A stretch of DNA of 64,000 bases from Weissella bombi (GTDB taxonomy: Bacteria > Bacillota > Bacilli > Lactobacillales > Lactobacillaceae): NCBI RefSeq assembly GCF_900094835.1, contig NZ_FMAO01000001.1, forward strand, positions 272,345 to 336,344, in the 5' to 3' direction. Shown in pieces: positions 1 through 8,647 of this stretch (within the stretch, counting starts at the first letter, position 1; each line of letters opens with the position of its first letter). The position numbers and the translations under genes are program-made. A model generated the notes under the pieces. It was not told the origin of the DNA, did not search any database, and saw only the letters and a program-made list of their open reading frames with translations.

Positions 1-93
1 GCTTCACTTTTATTTCCTAGTACATTTGCTGCCTGACTATTAGTACTATTTGATGCCGCTACTGATACCGCACTTACTGCTTCACTTTTATTT
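1..93 (-). repeat. Start of a 78-bp tandem-type coding repeat
   Basis: The 15-base string gcttcacttttattt occurs at 1-15 and again at 79-93, giving a 78-bp (26-residue) period in frame within the surface protein. Only a little over one unit lies in the window, so copy number is unknown. Confidence 0.5.
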
Positions 94-284
94 TCTGATA
101 TTTCTGTTACTTTGTTATTAGTAATCGTATCTTTCCCCACACCCACGACACTGCCCTCGTCAGCATGAACATGGGTGTCAAAAATTATTAAACTACCTCC
201 TATAGTTATTGTAGTTAAGCCTGCAAATACCCATTTTTTACCATTCTTATACATTTTATAATGAATTTTATTTAACCCCATCAT
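1..284 (-). CDS. KxYKxGKxW signal peptide surface protein, N-terminal part only
   Basis: The coding frame is open from an ATG at 284 to the window edge, so only about 94 residues are present. Residues 10-18 read KMYKNGKKW, an exact KxYKxGKxW signal motif, followed by a hydrophobic stretch (19-35) and a likely signal-peptidase site after VHA (residue 41). The mature part is low-complexity, rich in Ser, Ala, Asn and Val, and a segment beginning NKSEA recurs after 26 residues (78 bp). In Lactobacillales this signal class is found on large secreted glucansucrases and serine-rich or repeat adhesins; which of these it is cannot be told from this fragment. An AGGGGG ribosome site lies just upstream (286-291); the second Met at 281 is an alternative start. 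It is divergent from an Mga-like regulator that may control it. Confidence 0.85.
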   Translation of the reverse strand, partial: MMGLNKIHYKMYKNGKKWVFAGLTTITIGGSLIIFDTHVHADEGSVVGVGKDTITNNKVTEISENKSEAVSAVSVAASNSTNSQAANVLGNKSE

Positions 285-558
285 GAACCCCCTAATTTAT
301 AACTTCTTACACTAACACTTTCATTAGATTATTTACCAATAACCCTAGTGTATGTACTAAAAAATCAGGTCTAAAATATCAATTTTTTTATTATTTAAAA
401 AAATAAGACATTTTTAGATATTTTAAATTAAGATTCATACCTTTAAATGATGTATAACAGTATTACTAATTAATAACTTTCAATACTTTTAATAAATATT
501 ATTTTAAGAAAGTTTTGTATAATATTCTGTCTTATAACATTTAAGGAAGGTTGTTCTT
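285..558. promoter_or_regulatory. Divergent control region between surface protein and Mga-like regulator
   Basis: This 274-base spacer is extremely AT-rich and serves two divergent genes. It holds a perfect 9-bp inverted repeat, TAAAATATC at 372-380 and GATATTTTA at 417-425, separated by 36 bases that include A- and T-tracts likely to bend DNA. A TATAAT (518-523) lies 35 bases before the regulator start, with no good -35 box, which would suit an activator-dependent promoter. A role of the repeat as operator is inference. Confidence 0.5.
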
Positions 559-2010
559 ATGCTTTCATTTTATTCGCATTTAATTGATGACGATCAATAT
601 CAGATTATTCAATTTTTTGAATTATTTTTTAACACAAAAAAAAATTCTTATTCAATAGATCAACTACAAAAATCACTTGGTGTGAGTCGCTATAAAATTA
701 AATATATTATTTCTATTAGCAATGATTTCGTTGAGCGAGTTCCCAATTTAAATGTTAACATTGACCAAAACATTGTGACTTGTGAATACATCGACCAATC
801 TACGATAAGACGAATTACCACCATTTCTGCTACACAATCTATTAAATTTCAGATATTTTTACATATTTTTTTGAATCCCAAAAAATTGACAGATAAAGAA
901 TTGCAAACTGAATTAGGCATTAGCGCTGCAACTTATTTTAGGTTAAAAAAACAATTAAAAAATACTGCAGTATACAAAAAAATCAAATCATTTACGCCAT
1001 ATGAATCACAATTAAGATATATTATTTTTCGTATTCTTGAATATTTTGATTTTTTTACCTCGCCTTTATTACAAGAAAACTTACCTAAAAAGTTTTTGAC
1101 TCAGGTAAATAACAGCATTACATATTCTGCGATTCTACTAGGTAACTCACCTACTTATAGTCAAAGGCAGCAAACCCTACATTTTGCTATAGTTAATTAC
1201 TTTCGTTCAAGACAAAATCATTATATTTCAAAAGATAATGACGATAATGTCCTAGTAAAAATTAATTTAACTTCAAAAATTGCTTTATTTAATAACCATC
1301 TTAGTTCTAATTGGCATATACACCAAGGGGAATATCTTTTACAAACAAGGTTGTATGCTACTTTCTTAGTATCTATACAACAAATTCCTGTAAGTAAGTT
1401 AACTTTTTTAACACAATATCAGAATATTGTGTCACTTACTAATAACCAAACTCGATTAACTTCCAAACTATTTAACAGTGAATTAGATGTACATCAATTT
1501 ACAAACTTTCAAAAACAATTGATAAAAATTAATGCGACATCAATATCACCTTTTTTAAAAATTGATTTATTAACACAACATAGTTGGTTTCCTAAAAAAA
1601 TTAACACAAACATAACAATCAATAAATTAAGGGATGATTTAATTAATATTTATATAAAAAACAATGATTTTAGCACAGATAAATTAACCTTAAGTTATAT
1701 TTATACCCAATACACACTAAATATTACTAATGAGCTTTTCCCACATTATTATAAACGTCCTATATATATAGCTGTTGATTTCTCACAGGACTTACGTGAA
1801 AACTATGTCGTTAATCATTTAATAACTTGGTCAAATTTAAATATTTATATTGAAAAAAACGTCTCTAATAAAACTGATATATTAATTTCTGATACCCATA
1901 ATCCAAACTTTCATAATGAATTTATTTGGAAAGATGATCCTGACATCATTGACTGGATAAATCTATATGAATTTATTCAACTAAAACATTCAGAAAATAA
2001 CAAAATTTAA
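559..2010 (+). CDS. Mga/AtxA-like helix-turn-helix transcriptional regulator
   Basis: A 483-residue protein with two N-terminal helix-turn-helix segments, about residues 32-51 (IDQLQKSLGVSRYKIKYI) and 111-132 (ELGISAATYFRLKK), followed by a long helical region. That layout, length and composition resemble the Mga family (HTH_Mga and Mga domains), stand-alone activators of surface-protein genes in Lactobacillales, some carrying PTS-regulation-like domains. I cannot confirm phosphorylatable histidines. The start is fixed by AAGGAAGG at 543-550, eight bases before ATG. The gene is markedly more AT-rich (rich in AAA, AAT, TTA and ATT codons) than its housekeeping neighbours, suggesting acquisition by transfer. 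It is divergent from the KxYKxGKxW protein, which is its most likely target. Confidence 0.7.
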   Translation: MLSFYSHLIDDDQYQIIQFFELFFNTKKNSYSIDQLQKSLGVSRYKIKYIISISNDFVERVPNLNVNIDQNIVTCEYIDQSTIRRITTISATQSIKFQIFLHIFLNPKKLTDKELQTELGISAATYFRLKKQLKNTAVYKKIKSFTPYESQLRYIIFRILEYFDFFTSPLLQENLPKKFLTQVNNSITYSAILLGNSPTYSQRQQTLHFAIVNYFRSRQNHYISKDNDDNVLVKINLTSKIALFNNHLSSNWHIHQGEYLLQTRLYATFLVSIQQIPVSKLTFLTQYQNIVSLTNNQTRLTSKLFNSELDVHQFTNFQKQLIKINATSISPFLKIDLLTQHSWFPKKINTNITINKLRDDLINIYIKNNDFSTDKLTLSYIYTQYTLNITNELFPHYYKRPIYIAVDFSQDLRENYVVNHLITWSNLNIYIEKNVSNKTDILISDTHNPNFHNEFIWKDDPDIIDWINLYEFIQLKHSENNKI

Positions 2011-2031
2011 TCATTTTCTTGGTAGAAAAGC

Positions 2032-2074
2032 AAAAAAGAAGCCAAATTTTATATAAAAATTTGGCTTCTTTTTT
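2032..2074. terminator. Bidirectional terminator between Mga-like gene and cfa
   Basis: A stem AGAAGCCAAATTTT / AAAATTTGGCTTCT with A-run before and T-run after can end transcripts from both convergent genes. Confidence 0.9.
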
Positions 2075-2107
2075 AAACTATGTTATTAATTTATTCTATA
2101 ATCAGTA

Positions 2108-3307
2108 TTATTTATCACTATCACGTGCAGTCATATAAGCACGATTCATTGGCAAATCATGTCCTGAAGCACCCTTAGTAACTAAGAATTGCATGATGTC
2201 GATGTTTCCAGCCTCAAATGAAGCGGCACATGCCTGCAAGTACAAGTCCCACATACGTGCGAATTGTTCACCATACTCTTTAACAGTCTCATCATACACT
2301 TCATGATAATTTGCTGTCCAGTGTTCTAGTGTCTTTTGGTAGTGACGACGCAATGGCTCAAGATCATCTAATTGCAATCCAGCATCAATAATGTGCTTTA
2401 CATTTTCAACAACGTTTGGAATGTATCCACCTGGGAAAATGTACTTTTCGATAAATGGATCAACCCCTGCACCATAATGTTGACCAGTAATACCATGAAT
2501 CAAAGCACGTCCATTAGGTACAAGATACTTAGCAACGTCAGCAAAGTACTCCTCTAAGTTATCCTTACCTACGTGCTCGAACATACCAACAGAAGTAATG
2601 TAATCAAATTGTTGTTCAACATCACGATAGTCTTTCAACAAAACGTGAACCTTGTCTTCCAAACCTAGCTCATTAACGCGTTGCATCGTGTAAGCATATT
2701 GTTCCTCAGAAAGAGTAACACCATATGCATCTAGACCGTAATCTTGCGCAGCTGTGATAATCAAAGTACCCCAACCTGAACCAATATCCAACAATTTCTT
2801 ACCTGGTTCACTATGTAGCTTATCCAAAATGTGGTGGACTTTAGCAATTTGAGCTTCTTCCAAAGTCATATCATCACGTGACCAGTAAGCACAAGAATAA
2901 GTCATCGTGCTATCCAACCACTTTTTGTAAAAATCGTTACCAATGTCATAGTGACTTTGAATATCTTCTTTAGACGTTTCCTTATCATGAGAAGATGTAA
3001 ATTTACTTAGCAATGATCCCGTAAAGCCACTTTGATCAGTTAAGAAACTGTCCGCTTTACCGTACGCTGCTTTAACAAGTTCTTGAATGCTACCATCTAT
3101 TTCAATATCGCGTCTCATGTACGCTTCCGCTAATTCAAGCGTTGGCACTTTTGCCATTCGCTTTAAATCAAGCTTCTTATTAAAGGTAACATGGATGTCT
3201 GGCTTACCCTCACCGTAAACCTCAGTTTTACCATCCCAATAAGTTACCATAACTGGTACATCAAATGCACTTGCTAATAGTTTATTTAAAACCTTCTTTT
3301 GTAACAT
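2108..3307 (-). CDS. cfa: Cyclopropane-fatty-acyl-phospholipid synthase
   Basis: A 399-residue soluble SAM-dependent methyltransferase that adds a methylene bridge to unsaturated acyl chains of membrane phospholipids, a membrane-stability response to acid, cold and stationary phase in lactic acid bacteria. The SAM-binding motif DIGSGWG lies at 174-180, and the family-typical [11 protein letters not shown] segment precedes it at 117-127; the C-terminal half carries the family pattern with YIFPGGYIP. Length agrees with Firmicutes Cfa proteins. A GAGG ribosome site stands about ten bases before ATG. It is a single-gene unit bounded by terminators on both sides. Confidence 0.95.
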   Translation of the reverse strand: MLQKKVLNKLLASAFDVPVMVTYWDGKTEVYGEGKPDIHVTFNKKLDLKRMAKVPTLELAEAYMRRDIEIDGSIQELVKAAYGKADSFLTDQSGFTGSLLSKFTSSHDKETSKEDIQSHYDIGNDFYKKWLDSTMTYSCAYWSRDDMTLEEAQIAKVHHILDKLHSEPGKKLLDIGSGWGTLIITAAQDYGLDAYGVTLSEEQYAYTMQRVNELGLEDKVHVLLKDYRDVEQQFDYITSVGMFEHVGKDNLEEYFADVAKYLVPNGRALIHGITGQHYGAGVDPFIEKYIFPGGYIPNVVENVKHIIDAGLQLDDLEPLRRHYQKTLEHWTANYHEVYDETVKEYGEQFARMWDLYLQACAASFEAGNIDIMQFLVTKGASGHDLPMNRAYMTARDSDK

Positions 3308-3387
3308 ACTTTTTAAACCTCACAATAAAAATATATACTACCATTGTACGCCTTTGTGTCAAGTCAATATACAATAAATTTATAAAT

Positions 3388-3419
3388 AAAAAAAGCATCC
3401 ACAATGTGGATACTTTTTC
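3388..3419. terminator. Terminator after rpsN
   Basis: Stem ATCCACA / TGTGGAT flanked by an A-run on the left and a T-run on the right; it lies 20 bases beyond the rpsN stop on the minus strand and has a T-run there. Confidence 0.85.
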
Positions 3420-3438
3420 ATGCTTTATGGTAAAAATT

Positions 3439-3708
3439 TTACCATGAAGCCTTCTTAACACCAGGAATTTGACCCTTGTGTGCCAATTCACGGAAGTTCA
3501 AACGTGACATACCAAAGTCACGCATGTAAGCACGTGGACGACCATCAATCTTATCACGACGGTGGATACGAACAGGTGAAGCGTTGCGAGGCAACTTTGA
3601 CAACCCTACGTAATCCCCAGCAGCCTTTAGTTCGGCACGCTTTGCAGCGTACTTCTCTACAGTTGCTTCAATCTTCATTTCCTTAGCGATCTTTGACTTT
3701 TTAGCCAT
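3439..3708 (-). CDS. rpsN: 30S ribosomal protein S14, zinc-independent form
   Basis: An 89-residue, very basic S14 protein of the 30S head. It contains the family C-terminal block [20 protein letters not shown] (about 57-76) but has no cysteine, so it is the C-minus form that needs no zinc, like Bacillus YhzA (S14-2). It starts two bases after the rpmG stop, so the two genes are one transcript. The 61-residue zinc-binding S14 would normally lie in the large ribosomal cluster outside this window. If that copy exists, this one is a zinc-starvation paralogue; if not, it is the main S14. Confidence 0.95.
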   Translation of the reverse strand: MAKKSKIAKEMKIEATVEKYAAKRAELKAAGDYVGLSKLPRNASPVRIHRRDKIDGRPRAYMRDFGMSRLNFRELAHKGQIPGVKKASW

Positions 3709-3710
3709 AA

Positions 3711-3860
3711 TTACTTTACCTCCTTGAACACTGTAACACGACGCAACTTTGGAGAATATTTCTTAAGCTCCAAACGGTCGGGTGTGTTACGACGGTTCTT
3801 AGAAGTCAAATAGATACGCTCACCAGTTTCGGCGGCTTCTAATAAAATGTTAATGCGCAT
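3711..3860 (-). CDS. rpmG: 50S ribosomal protein L33, zinc-independent form
   Basis: A 49-residue L33: it begins [18 protein letters not shown] and has the [19 protein letters not shown] block. The CxxC pairs of zinc-binding L33 are absent (no cysteine at all). The start at 3860 has AAGGAGTG at an eight-base spacing; an in-frame ATG at 3866 is too near the ribosome site. First gene of a two-gene unit with rpsN, preceded by a good promoter and a structured leader of about 120 bases. The pairing of Cys-free L33 with Cys-free S14 recalls the Zur-controlled alternative ribosomal proteins of other Firmicutes; I saw no clear Zur box. Confidence 0.93.
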   Translation of the reverse strand: MRINILLEAAETGERIYLTSKNRRNTPDRLELKKYSPKLRRVTVFKEVK

Positions 3861-3874
3861 TAACATCACTCCTT

Positions 3875-3976
3875 GAATTTATTTGCGGGGTGCCCCCCAC
3901 CACTAATTTGAACGACAGGACTAGCTGCATAGGGCTAATCCCCAAGCTTGCGCCGTTACAATATAGCTAGTAAATT
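3875..3976 (-). ncRNA. Structured 5' leader of rpmG-rpsN (candidate)
   Basis: Within the untranslated leader on the minus strand an 8-bp stem GGGATTAG / CTAGTCCT (3935-3942 with 3917-3924, ten-base loop) is followed by a G/C-rich hairpin, GGTG...CACC or GGGG...CCCC, at 3885-3901. The stretch is much richer in G and C than the flanking spacers. It may be a ribosomal-protein autoregulatory leader. No match to a named motif is claimed. Confidence 0.45.
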
Positions 3977-3986
3977 ACAAATATTT

Positions 3987-4015
3987 ATATTACACATATT
4001 TCCATAAAATAGCAA
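3987..4015 (-). promoter_or_regulatory. Promoter of rpmG-rpsN
   Basis: TTGCTA (-35, 4010-4015) and TAATAT (-10, 3987-3992) on the minus strand with a 17-base spacer; transcription would start about 120 bases before rpmG. Confidence 0.6.
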
Positions 4016-4045
4016 GGGTTTTGCTTAAAAAATGAAAATATTCTT

Positions 4046-4678
4046 TTATGATTCGGCTAAACGCATAAAATACCAACTAATAAAGCCCATTGCCACAGCA
4101 ACAACATCGTTAGCCATGACATCTAAGAAACCATTTACAGGCCAACCAATCAACGTCACAACATATGCTAAAAAGTTAAACAGGATATACAAAATTCCTA
4201 ATAAAGTTACGGCATTGCTCAACGATCCAAAATGATTAGTTTGTGCTGAACGTCCTAATTGAATTAAACTAGCACCCAAACAAATAATTACAATACCAAA
4301 AATAACATCTCTAATCGAAATGGGCGTAACTGTAATAGCTACGTCTAATGTAATTGGCCATACAAATTGTAAAACAAGACTAACCAACCAAAATAATGAT
4401 AGCAAACGTAAATCACGATTAAATTTTACTTTTTTTGTCTCAGTTGCATATCTAATCAATGCAATCAAAGTAACTAAAATTAATATTCCCGCAATTAACT
4501 GCAACATTCGAAATCCCAATTCGTAAGGCGTACCTTTGGCCGTTAACATTGCAATTGGATATGGACCAATCTTATATGTCGGCCATGCTAATGTCCCTAA
4601 GACACTTTCCAGAACTAATAAGAGACTTCCTACCATTCCTGCTCCGACAATAATTTTTTTCTGCCACCACAGCTGCAT
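4046..4678 (-). CDS. Uncharacterised multi-spanning membrane protein
   Basis: A 210-residue integral membrane protein with about six hydrophobic helices (roughly 10-30, 50-75, 90-115, 125-150, 155-175 and 185-205) and a short basic segment KKVKFNRDLR between. The start at 4678 is chosen for AAGGAG seven bases ahead. The frame stays open for a further 28 codons to an ATG at 4762, adding one more hydrophobic stretch (KKFFVILVLELFALFILY), but with a weaker ribosome site (AAGGAT). The overall layout is like the DUF998-type small membrane proteins, which is only a resemblance. No function is assigned. Neighbours (rpmG and pyc) give no hint. Confidence 0.75.
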   Translation of the reverse strand: MQLWWQKKIIVGAGMVGSLLLVLESVLGTLAWPTYKIGPYPIAMLTAKGTPYELGFRMLQLIAGILILVTLIALIRYATETKKVKFNRDLRLLSLFWLVSLVLQFVWPITLDVAITVTPISIRDVIFGIVIICLGASLIQLGRSAQTNHFGSLSNAVTLLGILYILFNFLAYVVTLIGWPVNGFLDVMANDVVAVAMGFISWYFMRLAES

Positions 4679-4813
4679 TGTTTTCTCCTTATTGTATAAA
4701 ATAAAAAGAGCAAAAAGCTCTAACACCAATATAACGAAAAATTTTTTGAACGGCAAGCTCATAAAATTATCCTTATATGATTAATTACTTTTTACTCATT
4801 TTATTATTAATAG

Positions 4814-7800
4814 TTAATTTGGCTCAATTTCCAACAACAAATCACCACCATCAACAACATCTCCTGCAGCAACATGAACTTGCTTAACAGTACCGTTAAA
4901 TGGCGCTTGAATAGTTGTTTCCATCTTCATGGCCTCAGTAACCAATAGCGTATCACCTTGTTTGAATGTTTGACCATCAGCCACGTCCACTGACAAGACA
5001 CTTCCTGCCATAGTTGCACCAATTTCATTCTCGTTAGTTGGTTCAGCTTTACGTCTTACAATCGTTGTTGTTTGCACGCTAGCATCCTGGACATCTACTT
5101 CTAATGGTGTGCCATTAACGTCAAAGTAAAGTGTCCGCATCCCCTTAACATCCGGTTCACCAATTTCTTCAAGCTGGAAGATGACTGTTTTACCAGTACC
5201 CAATTGCACATCTACTCGTTCACCTATACGCATTCCTTGGAAGAAAGTTGGTGTATCAAGCAATGTCATTGGGCCGAAGTTATCAAATTTAGCAACATAA
5301 TCCAAGAAAACCTTTGGATACAAAATATAAGAGATTACTTCTTCTGGCGTTGGCTGACGCTTTAACTTACGTGCTAGAGTTGCTTCTTGTTGCGCAAAGT
5401 CTACTGGTTCACTTAAAGCACCTGGACGTACAGTAATGGGTTTGCGTCCCTTCAAAACAACTGATTGTAGCTCCTTAGGGAAACCACCAACAGGTTGTCC
5501 CAGATCGCCGGCAAAGAAATCAACGACTGATTGTGGGAAATCAATTGTTTGCCCTTCAGCAAGAACCTTTTCAGGCGTCAAATCATTTTGAATCATGAAC
5601 AAAGTCATATCCCCAACAACCTTAGATGATGGTGTCACCTTAATAATATCGCCGAACATTTTATTAACTGTAACGTACATCTTCTTAATATCAGACCAGC
5701 GATCTCCTAAGCGCAACGCTTGTGCTTGTTGTTGTAAGTTAGAATACTGACCACCAGGCATTTCAACTTCGAAAATATCCGTTTGTGTACTGCTTGTTGC
5801 ACTCGCAAAGTCACGATAATAAGGGCGCACACTCGTCCAATAATCATTAATTTTATTTGCAGCATCAACATTTACTTCAGGTTGACGCTTATTATCACTT
5901 AATGAATAATAAACTGCCCCCATTGAAGGTTGTGACGTTGCACCAGAGAAAGCGGACATTGCCACATCAATAATATCAACGCCCGCATCAACCGCGCGTG
6001 CATAGGTGTACACACCATTACCAGTCGTATCATGTGTGTGTAAATGAATTGGCACATCGACTGTGTCTTTCAACGCACTAACTAATTGATAAGCAGCCTC
6101 TGGCTTTAATAGTCCAGCCATATCCTTAATCGCAATAATGTGTGCACCAGCATCAACTAATTCTTGTGCAAAATCAGTGTAATACTTCAAATTATACTTT
6201 GTACGACTTGTATCTAAGATATCACCTGTATATGCCATAGCAACTTCAGCAAGCTTATTATTATCACGAACATATTGAATTGACTTTTCCATCTGTGGTA
6301 ACCAGTTCAAACTATCAAAGATACGGAATACGTCCATCCCATTAGTTGCTGCTAATTTAATGAATTCTTGCAATACATTATCTGGATAATTTTGATAACC
6401 AACAGCGTTAGAACCTCTAAACAACATTTGTGTCAATGTACGTGGCATCTTCTCACGTAGGATACGCAAACGTTCCCAAGGATCTTCTCCCAAGAAACGG
6501 TAAGCTGTGTCAAAGGTAGCACCTCCCCACATCTCACTTGAGAATAAATTAGGCAATGCATTTTGTACATCTGTTGCAATAGCTGCCATATCTTTTGTAC
6601 GCAAGCGTGTTGCAAACAACGATTGATGGGCATCTCGCATTGTAGTATCTGTTAGCAATACCTTATCTTGTTGTTTCAACCAATCAACCACACCCTGTGG
6701 ACCTTTACTATCTAAAACATCCTTAGCAGTTACCAAATCACTTGGCAAAACAATGTCTTTAGCTGGTTCAATAGTGTTTGCGGTATAAATTCTTGGTCGG
6801 TTACGATCCAAACCAGGGAACCCGTTAACAGTCGTCTCGGCAACATAGCGTAATACCTTACGTTCAGGATCCTTGTCTGGCAAAATTTCAAATAATTCAG
6901 TGTGCTTATCAACAAAAGTTGTTGGTGCTGAAGCACTTCTAAATGTTGGATGCGCAAAAACATTCTTCAAGAATGGAATATTTGTTTTCACGCCACGAAT
7001 AACAAACTCATCCAATGCGCGCTGCATTTTATCAACAGCCGCTGTAAAATCAGATCCGCGTGTCACTAACTTAACTAATAGTGAATCAAAATATGGCGTA
7101 ACCGTTGCGCCTGCAAATACATTACCTGCATCTAAACGGACACCAGTTCCGCCTGGTGAACGATACCATTCAATTTTACCTGTATCAGGCATGAAATCAT
7201 TAGCTGGATCTTCTGTTGTAATACGTGATTGAATTGCAACACCATTAGCTGTTAATTGGTCTTGCATCGGGATATTCAATGGAGCTTCATGTAGACGATA
7301 GCCCTGAGCAATTAAAAGTTGTGATTTAACGATATCGACACCCGTCACCTCTTCAGTAACGGTATGTTCAACCTGAACACGTGGGTTAACTTCGATGAAA
7401 TAAAAATTATCACCCTCTACTAAAAATTCAACCGTACCGGCATTTTGATAGTCAACACTACGCATTAAACGTAGCGCAGCATCTTGAATACGTTGTCGCA
7501 TATTAACAGATACTGAAACCGCCGGTGCAAATTCAATAATTTTTTGATGGCGACGTTGAACGGATGAGTCACGCTCGAATAGATGCATAACCTCCCCATG
7601 TTCATCAGCTAAAATTTGGATTTCAACGTGTTGTGGATCCTTTAGATACTTCTCTAAATAAATATCGGGCTTACCAAAACTTTGCTGTGCTTCCGAAGCA
7701 GCACGTTCAAACGCTTCTTTAAGTTCTTCAGCATGTTCAACAACACGCATACCACGGCCACCACCACCAGCTGCTGACTTAACAAACAATGGATATCCAT

Positions 7801-8251
7801 GAGTCTCACCAAATGCCAAGGCCTCAGCCACATCAGCAACGGGATGATCTGTACCAGGAACTGTTGGTACATCAGCCTTTATAGCTGTTTGTTTAGCAAC
7901 AATTTTGTCACCAAACATTTTTAAATGTTCAACTTTTGGACCAACAAATTTAATACCAGCTGCTTCGACTGCAGCTGCAAAATCAGCGTTCTCTGATAGA
8001 AAACCATAACCTGGATGAATTGCATCGGCACCGGCTTGCTTTGCAATACGGATAATATCATCAATATCCAAATATGCAGCAATTGGGGCTTCTCCTGCAC
8101 CAACTTGATATGCTTCATCAGCCTTAAAACGATGAACGGCAAATTCATCTTCTTTTGCAAAGATTGCTACCGTTTTTATTCCGAGTTCCTTAGCTGCTCG
8201 AATTAAGCGAACAGCAATTTCACCTCGGTTTGCAATCAACAACTTTTTCAT
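4814..8251 (-). CDS. pyc: Pyruvate carboxylase
   Basis: A 1145-residue biotin enzyme that makes oxaloacetate from pyruvate, bicarbonate and ATP, supplying aspartate and related amino acids. It has the full single-chain order: biotin carboxylase with ATP-grasp (about 1-450, beginning KKLLIANRGEIAVRLIRAA, with the glycine-rich loop AAGGGGRGMRV), carboxyltransferase TIM barrel (about 525-800, with TTMRDAHQSLFATR and metal-binding HLHTHDTTGNG), PYC domain, and a biotinyl domain with AMKMET and the biotinylated Lys at about 1109. Length is standard for bacterial Pyc. A GGGGG ribosome site precedes the ATG. Single gene; a weak promoter may overlap the upstream terminator. Confidence 0.98.
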   Translation of the reverse strand: MKKLLIANRGEIAVRLIRAAKELGIKTVAIFAKEDEFAVHRFKADEAYQVGAGEAPIAAYLDIDDIIRIAKQAGADAIHPGYGFLSENADFAAAVEAAGIKFVGPKVEHLKMFGDKIVAKQTAIKADVPTVPGTDHPVADVAEALAFGETHGYPLFVKSAAGGGGRGMRVVEHAEELKEAFERAASEAQQSFGKPDIYLEKYLKDPQHVEIQILADEHGEVMHLFERDSSVQRRHQKIIEFAPAVSVSVNMRQRIQDAALRLMRSVDYQNAGTVEFLVEGDNFYFIEVNPRVQVEHTVTEEVTGVDIVKSQLLIAQGYRLHEAPLNIPMQDQLTANGVAIQSRITTEDPANDFMPDTGKIEWYRSPGGTGVRLDAGNVFAGATVTPYFDSLLVKLVTRGSDFTAAVDKMQRALDEFVIRGVKTNIPFLKNVFAHPTFRSASAPTTFVDKHTELFEILPDKDPERKVLRYVAETTVNGFPGLDRNRPRIYTANTIEPAKDIVLPSDLVTAKDVLDSKGPQGVVDWLKQQDKVLLTDTTMRDAHQSLFATRLRTKDMAAIATDVQNALPNLFSSEMWGGATFDTAYRFLGEDPWERLRILREKMPRTLTQMLFRGSNAVGYQNYPDNVLQEFIKLAATNGMDVFRIFDSLNWLPQMEKSIQYVRDNNKLAEVAMAYTGDILDTSRTKYNLKYYTDFAQELVDAGAHIIAIKDMAGLLKPEAAYQLVSALKDTVDVPIHLHTHDTTGNGVYTYARAVDAGVDIIDVAMSAFSGATSQPSMGAVYYSLSDNKRQPEVNVDAANKINDYWTSVRPYYRDFASATSSTQTDIFEVEMPGGQYSNLQQQAQALRLGDRWSDIKKMYVTVNKMFGDIIKVTPSSKVVGDMTLFMIQNDLTPEKVLAEGQTIDFPQSVVDFFAGDLGQPVGGFPKELQSVVLKGRKPITVRPGALSEPVDFAQQEATLARKLKRQPTPEEVISYILYPKVFLDYVAKFDNFGPMTLLDTPTFFQGMRIGERVDVQLGTGKTVIFQLEEIGEPDVKGMRTLYFDVNGTPLEVDVQDASVQTTTIVRRKAEPTNENEIGATMAGSVLSVDVADGQTFKQGDTLLVTEAMKMETTIQAPFNGTVKQVHVAAGDVVDGGDLLLEIEPN

Positions 8252-8326
8252 TTAGTTGAATCCCCCGTATCTTTGTATGCCTACCTTATTTTCACATTTT
8301 ATGATAAACATCTAATTTATTTTACC

Positions 8327-8369
8327 AAAAAAAAGCGCTATACACTACCATAAAATAGTATATAGCGCA
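8327..8369 (-). terminator. Terminator of the trmK-pepT operon
   Basis: Stem GCGCTATATACTA / TAGTGTATAGCGC on the minus strand followed by eight T residues; it lies about 40 bases beyond the 57-residue gene. Confidence 0.9.
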
Positions 8370-8410
8370 AATATTACGGTTTTTAAGTAGCTTAAAACGA
8401 TAAAAGCAAT

Positions 8411-8584
8411 TTAATGTTTGTTTTTGACTTCTTCAAACTCTCCGTCAAAAACATCAGCACTCGGTTGAAAATTATGCCTAGCATTTGCTGCATTTATATT
8501 GCGAGCTATCATTTCTTTAGTACGTCGTAAGCGGACACGCCAGCCAATCCAAACAGCTAATATAACAATTAATAATAAAAACAT
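8411..8584 (-). CDS. Small membrane-anchored protein, 57 residues
   Basis: A short complete frame from ATG (8584) to TAA (8411-8413). Residues 2-14 (FLLLIVILAVWIG) form one membrane helix, followed by a basic stop-transfer segment RVRLRRTKE and an acidic tail ending EFEEVKNKH. A GGGGGAA ribosome site lies seven bases ahead. It lies 63 bases after pepT and before a strong terminator, so it is probably the last gene of that operon. I do not recognise the family; the layout is that of a single-pass, N-out or N-in tiny membrane protein. Confidence 0.65.
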   Translation of the reverse strand: MFLLLIVILAVWIGWRVRLRRTKEMIARNINAANARHNFQPSADVFDGEFEEVKNKH

Positions 8585-8647
8585 TTAAATTCCCCCAACT
8601 TTAGTCTAACTATAGTACCTAGGATAACTTAAAATATACTTAGTTAA

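Noticed and set aside
3885-3960. tRNA-like G/C-rich stretch
   Set aside because: No acceptor stem, T-loop or CCA-type end; the segment is better explained as a leader.
4679-4762. Extra start for the 210-residue membrane protein
   Set aside because: The upstream 28 codons are open and hydrophobic but have only a weak ribosome site; the ATG at 4678 has AAGGAG.
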